Counted from the stretch's first letter, positions 7,889-17,489 are shown. The stretch is 64,000 nucleotides of DNA from an uncultured Bacilli bacterium (GCA_947626095.1 CANQQV010000004.1:1-64000); one strand, 5' to 3'. Notes: generated by a model not told the origin, from the sequence alone. A program made the numbers and translations.

Positions 7889-8482
7889 ATGAAAGAACAA
7901 ATAATTGAAATGGAACATTATGCTAAAGAACATAATGTCCCAATTATAGAAAAGGATTCAATCGCCTTTATCTTAAAATTTATTAAAGTAAATGACGTTA
8001 AAGAAATCCTTGAAATAGGTAGTGCCATAGGTTATTCTGCTATTTTAATGGCATCTGTTAAAGATGATGTTAAAGTTACAACTATTGAACGTGATGAAAC
8101 AAGATATATGGAATGCCTTAAAAATGTTAAAAAATGTGGCTTAGAAAAAAGAATTGAAGTAGTTTATCAAGATGCCTTAGAAGTTAATTTATCTGGTGTA
8201 AGCTATGATTTAATTTTTATCGATGCTGCTAAAGGTCAATATACTAAATTCTTTGAAAAATATAAATACTTCCTAAAACCTGGTGGTGTTATTATTTCTG
8301 ACAATTTAAAATTCCATGGCCATGTAGGTAATCGAAGTCAAATCGCTAGTCGTAATTTAAAACAATTAGTTGGCAAAATTGAAAATTACATTGATTTTCT
8401 TAAAAATAATGATGAATTTGAAACTAAATTTTATGATGTAGGAGACGGCTTATCTGTAAGCATCAGAAAAGATGATATCTAA
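7889..8482 (+). CDS. trmR: tRNA 5-hydroxyuridine methyltransferase TrmR-like (YrrM family)
   Basis: 197 residues, a little shorter than usual. ILEIGSAIGYSAI near 39-51 is the SAM-binding glycine loop, TTIERDE near 67 the acidic loop that holds ribose, and FIDAAKGQY and ISDNLKFHG carry metal-binding Asp and Asn residues of the caffeoyl-CoA O-methyltransferase fold. In Bacillus subtilis TrmR methylates ho5U34 to mo5U34. The two genes after it encode the U32 proteins linked to ho5U formation, so the whole modification route is together. The next start overlaps its end by 11 bp. Confidence 0.85.
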   Translation: MKEQIIEMEHYAKEHNVPIIEKDSIAFILKFIKVNDVKEILEIGSAIGYSAILMASVKDDVKVTTIERDETRYMECLKNVKKCGLEKRIEVVYQDALEVNLSGVSYDLIFIDAAKGQYTKFFEKYKYFLKPGGVIISDNLKFHGHVGNRSQIASRNLKQLVGKIENYIDFLKNNDEFETKFYDVGDGLSVSIRKDDI

Positions 8483-9269
8483 AATATTAATTTATGTTGA
8501 TGATATAAAACACATAGAAGATTATAGAAAAGTAGGGGTCTCTACTTTTCTTTTTGCTTTAGAAGGATATTGTGTTGGTTATAATACTTATTCTTTAGAA
8601 GAAATCGAAAAAATTGATGTTTCAAATAAATATATTATTTTAAATCGTGTTCTAACCTCCAATGATATTGATAACTTAAAACCTTTGTTGCCGCAATTTA
8701 AAACTATCAAAGGAATTGTCTTCGAAGATATTGGTCTTTACCAAGTCTTAAAGAATTTAAACCTTAACTTAGAGTTAATCTTATTCCAAAATCATTTTGC
8801 AACAAATACTAAATCAGTTAATTTTTGGTTAGAAAAAGTTGATAGTTTATTTATTGGTAATGAACTTACTAAAACCGAATTAGAAGTTATTACTAAAGAA
8901 GCTATTAAACCAGTATGTCTTCATTTATATGGTTACAATCAAGTAATGTATTCTAGAAGATTATTACTAAGTAACTGGTCAGATGAATTTAATATTCCTA
9001 AAAAAAATACTAATGTAATTACTGATAAAGCGACTGGTATTAAATTTAGAGCAATAGAAAATGAATATGGTACAGTTATGTATTCCGAAAATATTTTTAA
9101 TGGCCATGATTTATTAGATCTTAATAACGTTAAATACTTTTACGTTAATCCAATACTAATTGATCATAATAAAGTAATGTTCTTCTTACAAACATTTACT
9201 CAAACAACCGGCGAAGATAATGGCTTCTTAAATAAAGAAACAATATATAAATTAAAGGAGCGTAAATAA
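8472..9269 (+). CDS. trhP1: Peptidase U32-like TrhP1 subunit, short form
   Basis: 265 residues with weak U32 resemblance (YIILNRVLTSNDI, IKGIVFEDIGLYQVL). The assignment relies mostly on position: trmR-here-trhP2, matching yrrM-yrrN-yrrO of Bacillus. TrhP proteins make 5-hydroxyuridine at the tRNA wobble position using prephenate-dependent chemistry. No Cys cluster is present, so it is probably a partner for the next gene's product. Its stop TAA shares one base with the following ATG. Confidence 0.7.
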   Translation: MISKILIYVDDIKHIEDYRKVGVSTFLFALEGYCVGYNTYSLEEIEKIDVSNKYIILNRVLTSNDIDNLKPLLPQFKTIKGIVFEDIGLYQVLKNLNLNLELILFQNHFATNTKSVNFWLEKVDSLFIGNELTKTELEVITKEAIKPVCLHLYGYNQVMYSRRLLLSNWSDEFNIPKKNTNVITDKATGIKFRAIENEYGTVMYSENIFNGHDLLDLNNVKYFYVNPILIDHNKVMFFLQTFTQTTGEDNGFLNKETIYKLKERK

Positions 9270-10471
9270 TGGAAAGAATTGAGTTATTAGCGCCCGCTGG
9301 GGATTTAGAAAGACTTAAAATAGCATGTTTATATGGCGCTGATGCCATATATATTGGCGGCCAAGATTATAGTTTACGTGCTAATGCCTTAAACTTTAGT
9401 CTTGATGATTTAAAAGAAGCTGCTATCTTTGCTCATAACTTAGGTAAAAGAGTCTATGTCACAGTTAATATTGTCTTTCACGATAAAGATTTAAAAGGTT
9501 TAGAAGAATATTTACTTAAATTAGATGAAATAGGTATTGATGCCATTATTGTTTCTGACGTTGTTGTTATGGATTTATGGCGTAAACTAAATTTAAAATT
9601 AGAATTACATATTTCAACTCAAGCTTCGTCTTTAAATTATGAAGCTGTTAACTTTTATAAAAGCTTAGGTGCAACTCGTGTAGTCTTAGCTAGGGAAGCT
9701 TCTAAAGAAGAAATAAAACGTATTAAAGACGAAACCGGTATTGAACTAGAATGCTTTATTCATGGGGCAATGTGTACTAGTATCAGTGGTCGTTGCGTAT
9801 TATCCAACTATGCTACTAATCGTGATAGTAATCGTGGTGGTTGTGCGCAAGTCTGCCGCTTTGTTTTTGATGCCGATAATAGTAACGAAGTCTTTAGTAT
9901 GACGCCTAAAGATTTAAACATGGTTTCTAATATTAAAGAAATGATTAATATTGGTGTCAACTCTTTTAAAGTCGAAGGCCGCATGCGTAGTGTTTACTAT
10001 ATTGCTACAGTTATTGATGTCTATCGTCATTTAATTGATATGGTTGTCAATAATACTATAAATAATGCATATACTAATTATTACCTAAGTATTCTAAATA
10101 GATGTGCCAATCGTGATTCAACAGAGCAATTCTTTAATAAACTACCTGGTAAAGACGAACAATACTTTTTAGGTCGTGATGAAATAAGTAATAAAGATTT
10201 CTTAGGTTTAGTAATAGATTATGATAAGAAAACTAAAATGCTTACTTTAGAGCAAAGAAATTACTTTAAACCAGGTGATATTGTTGAATTTTTCGGTCCT
10301 AATACCGAAGTCTTTACCTTTACAATTCCTCACGAATTATATGATAAAGACGACAATTTAATCGAAGTAGCTAATCATCCCCAAATGGTTGTTAAATTCA
10401 AAATTGATAGGGAATTATTTAAATTCGATATGATGCGAATTAAAGTGTTTGACATTTCTAACTTTTTGTAG
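9269..10471 (+). CDS. trhP2: Peptidase U32 family tRNA hydroxylation protein TrhP2
   Basis: 400 residues, full length. ELLAPAGDLERLK at the start is the U32 signature. FIHGAMCTSISGRCVLSN near 168-185 and GGCAQVCRF near 194 supply the four Cys residues that bind an Fe-S cluster in this family, and KVEGRMRS near 235 is the other signature. Together with TrhP1 it should form ho5U34 in tRNA. The promoter of greA lies inside its last codons. Confidence 0.92.
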   Translation: MERIELLAPAGDLERLKIACLYGADAIYIGGQDYSLRANALNFSLDDLKEAAIFAHNLGKRVYVTVNIVFHDKDLKGLEEYLLKLDEIGIDAIIVSDVVVMDLWRKLNLKLELHISTQASSLNYEAVNFYKSLGATRVVLAREASKEEIKRIKDETGIELECFIHGAMCTSISGRCVLSNYATNRDSNRGGCAQVCRFVFDADNSNEVFSMTPKDLNMVSNIKEMINIGVNSFKVEGRMRSVYYIATVIDVYRHLIDMVVNNTINNAYTNYYLSILNRCANRDSTEQFFNKLPGKDEQYFLGRDEISNKDFLGLVIDYDKKTKMLTLEQRNYFKPGDIVEFFGPNTEVFTFTIPHELYDKDDNLIEVANHPQMVVKFKIDRELFKFDMMRIKVFDISNFL

Positions 10472-10477
10472 TATTCT
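10449..10477 (+). promoter_or_regulatory. Promoter of greA
   Basis: TTGACA (10449-10454), 17-bp spacer and TATTCT (10472-10477). The -35 is consensus and the -10 matches 4/6. It overlaps the 3' end of trhP2 and lets greA be expressed apart from the operon upstream. Confidence 0.55.
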
Positions 10478-10509
10478 TAGGAAGATATTTTTGAAGGAGA
10501 TGCTTGAAA

Positions 10510-10980
10510 ATGGCAAAACAAGACGAAATCTTACTAACTGCTAAAGGATATGCAGAATTAGAAGAAGAGTTAAATGATTTAAGAGTAAATAAGAGGGCTG
10601 AAAATGTCTTAGCTATCAAAGAAGCTAGAAGTCATGGTGATCTATCTGAAAATTCCGAATATGATGCTGCTAGAGATGAACAAGCTAAAATTGAAGCAAG
10701 AATTCAAGAGCTAGAATATAAATTAGAACATGCAACAATAATTGATAATAAAGATAAAACTCATGTTAACGTTGGTTCAGTTGTAACTATCGAATATGTT
10801 GACGATGATGAACAAGAAGTATATACAATCGTTGGTTCCCTAGAAGCTGATCCATTTGATAATAAAATCAGTAATGAATCTCCAATTGGTGCTGCTATTA
10901 TCGGTAAAAAAGTTGGCGATGTCATTCCTGTAATCGGTCCAAATGGTTCATACGATGTTAAAATTATAAAGATAGCTTAA
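10510..10980 (+). CDS. greA: Transcription elongation factor GreA
   Basis: 156 residues from ATG 10510 (AAGGAG 10 bases upstream; an in-frame TTG at 10504 is too close). The N-terminal coiled coil carries the tip HGDLSENSEYDAA near 41-53, with the acidic pair that reaches the RNA polymerase active site, and the C-terminal FKBP-like domain ends in GPNGSYDVKIIKI. GreA stimulates cleavage of backtracked RNA. It is in the conserved place after trhP2, but udk, normally between them, is absent. Confidence 0.95.
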   Translation: MAKQDEILLTAKGYAELEEELNDLRVNKRAENVLAIKEARSHGDLSENSEYDAARDEQAKIEARIQELEYKLEHATIIDNKDKTHVNVGSVVTIEYVDDDEQEVYTIVGSLEADPFDNKISNESPIGAAIIGKKVGDVIPVIGPNGSYDVKIIKIA

Positions 10981-10996
10981 TTGCTATCCCTTTTTA
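10971..10996 (+). terminator. greA terminator
   Basis: GATAGC / GCTATC stem with loop TTAATT, followed by CCTTTTTATT; the stem begins inside the last codons of greA. Confidence 0.7.
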
Positions 10997-11025
10997 TTGT
11001 AAATATCCTTATTTTAAGATATAAT
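10997..11025 (+). promoter_or_regulatory. Promoter of tig
   Basis: TTGTAA (10997-11002), 17-bp spacer and perfect TATAAT (11020-11025), about 25 bases before the tig start with its AAAGGAG. Confidence 0.65.
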
Positions 11026-11050
11026 ATGGAAGTCAAAGGAGAAATGTGAT

Positions 11051-12301
11051 ATGAAAAACGTACATGATATTGAAATCGAAGTCAAGGGTAGTGACTGGGA
11101 AAAAATCCTTGATGCTGCATTTACTAAAAGAAACAAAGATTTAAAAGTTGATGGTTTTAGAAAAGGTAAATGTCCTAAAAATATTTATTTACAAAGATTT
11201 GGTATTGAATCACTATATATGGATGCTGTTGATGTAGCTGCTAATGATGCCTATACTAAAGCTATTCGTGATAATGAACTAATCCCTGTTTGTGAACCAA
11301 AAATGGATGTTACTGAAATCGATAAAGAACATGTTAAATTTAAATTTACGATTATAACTCGTCCAGAAGTTAAATTAGGTAAATACAAAGATTTAGGTGT
11401 TAAGAAAGATGAAGCAAAAGTAACTAAAAAAGAAATCGATGAAGAAGTTGCTAGACTAGCTTCAAGACTTGCTGAAATCGTTGTTAAAGAAAATGGTACA
11501 GTTGTTGAAGGAAATACAGCTGTTATCGATTTTGAAGGCTTTGTCGATGGTAAACCTCTCGAAGGTGGTAATGGTGCTAACTATCCATTAGAAATTGGCT
11601 CTCATACTTTCATCCCTGGTTTTGAAGAAGGAATCGTTGGTATGGCAGTTGGCGAAACTAAAGAATTAAATCTTAAATTCCCAGAAAACTATACTAAAGA
11701 ATTAGCTAATAAAGAAGTTAAATTTAATGTTACTGTAAGAGAGATTAAGGAAAGAGTTCTACCAGAATTAAACGAAGATTTCTATGCTGATTTAGGTTAT
11801 GAAAATATTAAAACTGAAGAAGAATTTAGAAAAGAAGTTAAAGAAGCTTTATTAGAACGTAAAAATGAAGAAATTAAAAATAAATACTTAGATGACGTTT
11901 TAGAAGCCGCTTCTAAAAATATGGAAATTGACATTAATCCTGAAATAGTTGATGATGAAGTTCATCGTATGTTAAATCAATTCAGCGAACAATTAAGAAT
12001 GCAAGGTATCAGTTTAGATCAATACTTACAATTTACTGGTGCTAAAGAAGAAGAACTTCATAAACAAATGGAACCAGAAGCTGAAAAACGTGTTAAATAT
12101 CGTTACCTAATTGAAGAAGTAGCTGATAAAGAAAAGATTGAAATCAATGATGCTGATGCTGATGCTGAAGCTGAAAAGATGGCAACTGAATATGGCGTTG
12201 ATAAAGCTGAATTCTTAGCTCATTTTGGTGGCTTAGATGTTGTTAAATATGATATGAGAATGCGTAGAGCATTAGAAATCCTTGGTGGTGAAGAAAAGTA
12301 A
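11051..12301 (+). CDS. tig: Trigger factor chaperone
   Basis: 416 residues. The ribosome-binding loop GFRKGKCP (35-42) matches GFRxGKxP, then the FKBP-type domain (about 135-225, with VIDFEGFVDGKPLEGG and IPGFEEGIVGM), then the helical C domain. The N terminus is about 15-20 residues shorter than in Bacillus, but the RBS and promoter fix this start. The C-terminal part holds a DADADAEAE acidic run. It receives nascent chains at the ribosome exit. clpX, usually next, is missing here. Confidence 0.95.
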   Translation: MKNVHDIEIEVKGSDWEKILDAAFTKRNKDLKVDGFRKGKCPKNIYLQRFGIESLYMDAVDVAANDAYTKAIRDNELIPVCEPKMDVTEIDKEHVKFKFTIITRPEVKLGKYKDLGVKKDEAKVTKKEIDEEVARLASRLAEIVVKENGTVVEGNTAVIDFEGFVDGKPLEGGNGANYPLEIGSHTFIPGFEEGIVGMAVGETKELNLKFPENYTKELANKEVKFNVTVREIKERVLPELNEDFYADLGYENIKTEEEFRKEVKEALLERKNEEIKNKYLDDVLEAASKNMEIDINPEIVDDEVHRMLNQFSEQLRMQGISLDQYLQFTGAKEEELHKQMEPEAEKRVKYRYLIEEVADKEKIEINDADADAEAEKMATEYGVDKAEFLAHFGGLDVVKYDMRMRRALEILGGEEK

Positions 12302-12318
12302 TTTAATTACTTTTTTTC
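12295..12318 (+). terminator. tig terminator
   Basis: AAAGTAA / TTACTTT stem with a 5-base loop overlapping the stop codon, followed by a T-run. Confidence 0.75.
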
Positions 12319-12320
12319 TT

Positions 12321-12351
12321 TTGTCATTATTTTAAAGATATATGATATAAT
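12321..12351 (+). promoter_or_regulatory. Extended -10 promoter
   Basis: TGATATAAT (TATAAT at 12346-12351 with the TG dinucleotide) and a possible TTGTCA -35 at 12321-12326 with a long 19-bp spacer. Confidence 0.55.
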
Positions 12352-12378
12352 AAAATTACTAATACTAAAGGTGATAAT

Positions 12379-13356
12379 ATGAAAAAAATAAAAAAAGAAA
12401 AAAATGAAGAAACAACTAATCGAACATATCTCTTTTTCCGTGCTTTCTTCACTAATCTAAAAGAAAATAAATTATACTTTTTATCATTAGTTGTAACAAT
12501 TTTTACAATTGTCATGTTTTCTGTAACTAAAGTTCAAGAAGCGGAAGGTTTATATAATAACGAAAATAAAACTAGTCCTAATACTCCAGCTACACCAGTT
12601 GTTGATACTAACCCTAGTAAAACCGAGAAGACTCCAATTGATGAAGAAGTAGATGTTAGTGATTACATAGGTATTTATAGTCGTGAAGTTAAATTATCAA
12701 CCGCTTTATCACTATCTGATACCTGTCAAATTGAAAGTTACAAACTAGTTTATCAAGTTAAAAAAGATAAAACTATTACTAAATATTTAGTTAATGATTG
12801 CTTAGGAACAATTAAGATGTGGAGTAGTAAAGCCGGTTATGTTACTAGTGGTGGCGCCAAATACATAAGTGCTAACAAAATCAATTATTTATTCTCCCCA
12901 ACTAGTATGAAAGAAGTAGATGGTGAGACTTACTCAAGTGATAGTACCATTACAACCATTAAAGAGAAGAAAAACTCAAGCGACATTACCACTTATTTTT
13001 ATAACGATAACATTGTAATTCAAAGTAAAACAAACTTAGCTTTAATTAAAGGCAATACTATAAACTTTAACCTTAATGATACATATCCTAATAATGGTGG
13101 AAACTTAGAAAAACGTGTTTATAAAGCTGGTGCTACTAATCAATTTAATTTTATTGTCTTTAATAATAATGACCAAGAAAATAATTGTTATACTGAATAC
13201 ACTGAAAGTGAAGAAGATAGCTTAGTTTATACAATTTATAGTATCAAATACAATACTACTTCTAATGCTTTTGCTGAAGCAAACAAAATAGTATCACGCA
13301 ATAAGAGTGATAAATGTGCAAATTATGAAGATGATCTTAAACTTTTAGAAGAATAA
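12379..13356 (+). CDS. Membrane-anchored extracytoplasmic protein of unknown function
   Basis: 325 residues. A Lys-rich cytoplasmic start (KKIKKEKNEE) precedes one membrane helix at about 34-52, then a Pro/Thr-rich linker with SPNTPATPVV and an outside domain of about 230 residues rich in Asn, Thr and Tyr. Four scattered Cys residues (CQIES, NDCLG, NNCYTE, DKCANY) could form two disulfides. No family is recognised. It has its own promoter and terminator between tig and lon. Confidence 0.65.
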   Translation: MKKIKKEKNEETTNRTYLFFRAFFTNLKENKLYFLSLVVTIFTIVMFSVTKVQEAEGLYNNENKTSPNTPATPVVDTNPSKTEKTPIDEEVDVSDYIGIYSREVKLSTALSLSDTCQIESYKLVYQVKKDKTITKYLVNDCLGTIKMWSSKAGYVTSGGAKYISANKINYLFSPTSMKEVDGETYSSDSTITTIKEKKNSSDITTYFYNDNIVIQSKTNLALIKGNTINFNLNDTYPNNGGNLEKRVYKAGATNQFNFIVFNNNDQENNCYTEYTESEEDSLVYTIYSIKYNTTSNAFAEANKIVSRNKSDKCANYEDDLKLLEE

Positions 13357-13422
13357 AAAAGTTAAAAGTTATAAAAAGAGTAATTGAATTAATTAATAGT
13401 TATAAGAAGAAATTTATTTAAG

Positions 13423-13450
13423 AGCAAAAATAATTTTTTTGCTTTTTTTT
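13423..13450 (+). terminator. Terminator before lon
   Basis: AGCAAAAA / TTTTTGCT stem followed by seven T, about 70 bases after the preceding gene. Confidence 0.75.
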
Positions 13451-13472
13451 CTGTAAAAAATTGTAAAAATCA

Positions 13473-13501
13473 TAGACAAAAAAAATCGAAAAAATTATAA
13501 T
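13473..13501 (+). promoter_or_regulatory. Promoter of lon
   Basis: TAGACA (13473-13478), 17-bp spacer, TATAAT (13496-13501). No CIRCE-type inverted repeat is seen near it. Confidence 0.7.
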
Positions 13502-13533
13502 AGATTTTAATGTTAATCTGAAGGAGGCGGAAC

Positions 13534-15855
13534 ATGAAAAACAATTTACCAGTAATGCTTCTAAAGAGGATTGTTCTTCTGCCTTTTCAAGATGTTAGAC
13601 TTGATTTAAGTAATGATATAAGTAGTAGAGTAATCAACCTTGCGATGAATAAACATAACGGTGAAATCCTTATCGTCTGCCCAACCGATCCCTATGAAGA
13701 ATCACCAGATGTAAGTGACTTACCAGCTGTTGGTATCGTTGGTAAAATCAAAAGTAAGATTGAATTACAAACTGGTAATTTACGTATCGTTGTTAGTGGT
13801 GTTAAACGTGTTAAAATTCTTGAATACATCAATGAAATAGCTGATGGTGATATCTTAAAAGCTCATACGATGGACATCGAAATTCCAAACTATGACGAGG
13901 TAGAACTAACTACATTAAGAAGAAAAATTTTTGAATTATTAAACGACTATATTGAATGTTCTTCCAAAATAAGTAATAGTGTTCTATCTAGTATTAACGA
14001 CTTAACTGATTTAAATAAAATAACTGATATTATTGTTTCCTTCATGCCTTTTACGATTGAAAAGAAACTTTTATACATGCAAGAAGTAGATCCATATCAT
14101 CGTGCTAATGCTTTAGTTTATGATTTATCAATCGAACTTCAAGTTGCGCAATTAGACTCTAAATTAGATGATGTTTTACGTGAAGATTTTGAACAAACGC
14201 AAAAAGAAATAGTTCTCCGCGAAAAGATGGAAGCCATCAAAAAAGAACTAGGGGAGACTGACTTAAAAGATGAAATAATTGGTGACTATCTAGAACGTAT
14301 TAATAATTTAAAATGTGATGGTAAACTAAAAAACAAATTAGTAAACGAAGTTAAAAAATTAGATTATACTAACGAAATGAGTCCTGAAGTAAGTATTATT
14401 AGAAACTACTTAGACTTAGTTTTAGATTTACCTTATGGTATTACATCTGAAGATGAAACTGATTTAGAAAAAATAAAAAAAGATCTTGATAAAACGCATT
14501 TTGGTTTAGGAAAAGTTAAAGATCGTATTATCGAATATATTGCTGTTAAAACCCGCAATAAAAACTTAAGAAGTCCAATTCTTTGTTTAGTTGGTCCGCC
14601 AGGTGTAGGTAAAACATCACTTGCTATGGGTATTGCTAATAGTTTAAAAAAAGAATTCTATAAAATAAGTGTTGGTGGTCTTAATGATAGTGCTGAACTA
14701 AATGGTCATCGTCGTACTTATATCGGTTCATCACCAGGTAAGATAATTCAAGCCTTAAAAAAATGTGGTACTGCTAATCCCTTAATCTTAATCGATGAAA
14801 TTGATAAAATGGTTAAAGACTATAAAGGTGATCCTGCATCTGTTTTACTTGATATTCTAGATCCAGAACAAAATAATAATTTTGTTGATAATTATGTTGA
14901 AGAAGCTTTCGATTTATCAGAAGTTATGTTTATATTAACCGCTAATTATGAAGAAGATATTCCTGAAGCCTTACATGATCGCTTAGAAGTAATTGAATTA
15001 TCAAGTTATACTGAATTTGAAAAATTAGATATCGCTAAGAATTATTTAATTCCTAATATCTTTAAAGAACATTTAGTATGTAGTAAAGAAATTCGATTTA
15101 CTAACGATATAATTATGGAAATAATCAATCGTTACACTAAAGAAGCTGGTGTACGTGATTTACAACGAAACTTAAGTACTATTGTTAGAAAAGTAGTAAC
15201 TAAATCCGTAAAAGAACTTAATAGTCCAATTAAAGTAACGATTAAAAAGAGTGATTTAAATACCTATCTTGGGCCATATAAATACGATATTAAAAATGAA
15301 GCTATTACAAATCACGTCGGTTTAGTTAATGCCTTAGCATATACCCCAATGGGTGGTATGGTAATGCCAGTTGAAACAACTATTTATGATGGTAAAGGTG
15401 AATTTAAAGTAACTGGTATGATTGGTCAATCAATGGACGAATCCGTAAATGTCGCTATTAGTTATGTTAAAGCTCATTCCAGTGCTTTTAATATCAATGA
15501 TAAAGCTTTTAAAAACAAAGACATTCATATTCACTTCTTAGAAGGTGCTATTAAAAAAGATGGTCCATCAGCTGGTGTTTCGATTGCTACTTCCTTAATA
15601 AGTTTATTAACTAATATTGAAGTTCCCAAAGAAATTGCTATGACGGGTGAAATATCCTTAAAAGGTGACATTCTAAAAGTCGGTGGTTTAAAAGAAAAAG
15701 TAATTGGTGCTTATAACGACGGAGTTAAAAAGATATTTGTTCCATATACCAATTCTTGTGATTTATCTGAAATACCAAGTGCCATTAAAGATAAAGTAAA
15801 AATTATTTTAGTTAAAAATTATCAAGAGATATTTAATGCTATTTTTAGTAATTAA
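13534..15855 (+). CDS. lon: ATP-dependent protease Lon (LonA)
   Basis: 773 residues, full length, with GGAGGCGG upstream. The N-terminal substrate domain starts at VMLLKRIVLLPFQDV, the AAA+ module has Walker A GPPGVGKTS near 354 and Walker B LILIDEIDKM near 419, and the protease domain has KDGPSAGVSIATSL with the catalytic Ser at residue 679 and GGLKEKVIGA with the paired Lys. It degrades damaged and regulatory proteins in the cytosol. In Bacillus lonA also precedes a region leading to spoVID-ysxE, as here. Confidence 0.96.
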   Translation: MKNNLPVMLLKRIVLLPFQDVRLDLSNDISSRVINLAMNKHNGEILIVCPTDPYEESPDVSDLPAVGIVGKIKSKIELQTGNLRIVVSGVKRVKILEYINEIADGDILKAHTMDIEIPNYDEVELTTLRRKIFELLNDYIECSSKISNSVLSSINDLTDLNKITDIIVSFMPFTIEKKLLYMQEVDPYHRANALVYDLSIELQVAQLDSKLDDVLREDFEQTQKEIVLREKMEAIKKELGETDLKDEIIGDYLERINNLKCDGKLKNKLVNEVKKLDYTNEMSPEVSIIRNYLDLVLDLPYGITSEDETDLEKIKKDLDKTHFGLGKVKDRIIEYIAVKTRNKNLRSPILCLVGPPGVGKTSLAMGIANSLKKEFYKISVGGLNDSAELNGHRRTYIGSSPGKIIQALKKCGTANPLILIDEIDKMVKDYKGDPASVLLDILDPEQNNNFVDNYVEEAFDLSEVMFILTANYEEDIPEALHDRLEVIELSSYTEFEKLDIAKNYLIPNIFKEHLVCSKEIRFTNDIIMEIINRYTKEAGVRDLQRNLSTIVRKVVTKSVKELNSPIKVTIKKSDLNTYLGPYKYDIKNEAITNHVGLVNALAYTPMGGMVMPVETTIYDGKGEFKVTGMIGQSMDESVNVAISYVKAHSSAFNINDKAFKNKDIHIHFLEGAIKKDGPSAGVSIATSLISLLTNIEVPKEIAMTGEISLKGDILKVGGLKEKVIGAYNDGVKKIFVPYTNSCDLSEIPSAIKDKVKIILVKNYQEIFNAIFSN

Positions 15856-15869
15856 ATATCTCTTTTTTT
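15825..15869 (+). terminator. lon terminator overlapping the coding end
   Basis: A 13-bp stem AGAGATATTTAAT / ATTAAATATCTCT with a 13-base loop spans the last codons and stop of lon and ends in seven T. Confidence 0.8.
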
Positions 15870-15895
15870 CATAATATAAACTAGGAGGAACGTAT

Positions 15896-16621
15896 ATGAA
15901 ACAAGTTATACCTTTTAGTAAAGAAATAGTATTTAAACATAATATTGCCAGTATTACTAGTATTTCTCTAGAACATGAGGAAAAAGTATATGATGGTGAA
16001 GTATCTGGTGATTTTATCATCTTTGGTGATTATAAAAGACATAACGATACTACCGAAAAAGAACTTTTTAAATATCGTTTACCATTTACCGCTATCTTAC
16101 CAGAAAATGTCATTATAAATACCGTTAAAGTTGATATTGAAGATTTTACATATGACCAAATTGAAGATGATGTTATTAGAGTTAATGTTGATTTTAGTCT
16201 TAGCTATGAAGAAGAGGAAATCATCGCTAAAGACGAAAAATTAGCAGAACCAAAAGAAGAAGCAGAGGAGCGAAGTGAAATCGCCTCAATCGATGAAGAT
16301 ACCATCGCTGAAATTGAAACCTTTTTAAAAGATAAAGAAGAAAAACAAAATCCGTCTGAAGATATCATAAATCCAGATTTAATCGCCGACGAAAATGAAA
16401 AAGTCATAAGTGAAACTAAAGAGAGCGAAGAAATAAAAGAAGTTAAAGCAGATAACGATGAATACGTAATTTATCATATTCATATCGTTAAAGAAAGTGA
16501 AACAATTGAACAGATAGTAAGTCTATATGATACTAATCTTGAAACCGTTAAAAAATATAATGAAATTGATAAAATTAAAGCTGGTGATAAAATAATTATT
16601 CCTGAATATATCGATGAGTAG
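15896..16621 (+). CDS. SpoVID-like protein with C-terminal LysM
   Basis: 241 residues with AGGAGG upstream. The N-terminal domain (about 5-115) resembles the SpoVID N domain: a KEIVFKHN start, ISLEHEEKVYDGEVSGDFIIFGDY, then FTAILPENV and VDIEDFTYDQIEDDVIRVNVDFSL. A long acidic linker follows (about 115-185), then a LysM domain (IYHIHIVKESETIEQIVSLY to AGDKIIIPEY). SpoVID ties the spore coat to the forespore surface. The ysxE-like gene overlaps its end by 8 bp, and that pair is conserved in spore formers. Whether the organism sporulates cannot be decided here. Confidence 0.75.
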   Translation: MKQVIPFSKEIVFKHNIASITSISLEHEEKVYDGEVSGDFIIFGDYKRHNDTTEKELFKYRLPFTAILPENVIINTVKVDIEDFTYDQIEDDVIRVNVDFSLSYEEEEIIAKDEKLAEPKEEAEERSEIASIDEDTIAEIETFLKDKEEKQNPSEDIINPDLIADENEKVISETKESEEIKEVKADNDEYVIYHIHIVKESETIEQIVSLYDTNLETVKKYNEIDKIKAGDKIIIPEYIDE

Positions 16622-17489
16622 AAGTTTAGAAGTCTTTAATGAAATATATAAGCCATATAAAATAACTCGTAAAAATAATGCTTATATTTTAAATACGATG
16701 GATGGTGATTATGTCGTTAAAGAAAATCCTCATATCAATTATCAAGAACTATATAAATACTTAAAAAGTCGTAATTTTAATTATCTTCCTATAATGTCTA
16801 TAGATAGTCGTGATGATTTATTAGTCTTAGAATATCAAGAAGATATAAGTATTGATCAAGAACAAAAAGCTTTAGATTTAATTAGTGTTGTGGCTTTACT
16901 CCATAATAAAACTAGTTATTTTAAAAGTATAACTAACGATAAATATAAAGAAATATATGAAAACATTAACAATAATATTTTATCTCTTACAAATAAGTAC
17001 GAAGACTACTTTGCCAAATTTTTAACTGAAGAATACTTAGTTCCTAGTCATTATCTTTTCTTAAGAAACTATTCTTTAATATTCAAAGCTAATCAATATG
17101 CTAAAGATAAACTAGACGAATGGTATAGTATGATTAAAGATAAAAATAAAGAACGTGTTGCTTTAATTCATAACAATTTAAGACTAGATCATTTTCTAAA
17201 AAATAGTGAAGAGTATTTAATTAGTTGGGATAATTATACTATTGATACGCCAATCTTAGATTTATATCATTTCTATCAAAATGAATGGATGAACATTTCA
17301 TTTAATGAAGTTTTTAGCTTATATAATGAGTCATTTACTTTACACCCAGAAGAAAAAGCTCTCTTAGACATTTTAATAAGTCTTCCCCTTAATATCGATT
17401 TTAAAGCTACCGAAATGGAAAACTGCCAAAAAGTTCGTGAATTAATCAATTATTTAAATAGTTCATCTAAGATTGTTTTTAATAATTAA
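16614..17489 (+). CDS. YsxE/CotS-type aminoglycoside-phosphotransferase-fold protein
   Basis: 291 residues, overlapping the SpoVID-like gene. The layout is that of the CotS kinase-like family: VVKENPHIN near 38-46 (ATP lysine strand), a middle helical part, and ALIHNNLRLDHFL near 184-196 in place of HGDxxxxN, followed by ISWDNYTIDTPILDLY, the Dx-D-like metal loop. The loop His-Asn-Asn lacks the usual Asp, so it may not phosphorylate anything. In Bacillus ysxE follows spoVID and its protein is a coat component. Confidence 0.75.
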   Translation: MSRSLEVFNEIYKPYKITRKNNAYILNTMDGDYVVKENPHINYQELYKYLKSRNFNYLPIMSIDSRDDLLVLEYQEDISIDQEQKALDLISVVALLHNKTSYFKSITNDKYKEIYENINNNILSLTNKYEDYFAKFLTEEYLVPSHYLFLRNYSLIFKANQYAKDKLDEWYSMIKDKNKERVALIHNNLRLDHFLKNSEEYLISWDNYTIDTPILDLYHFYQNEWMNISFNEVFSLYNESFTLHPEEKALLDILISLPLNIDFKATEMENCQKVRELINYLNSSSKIVFNN

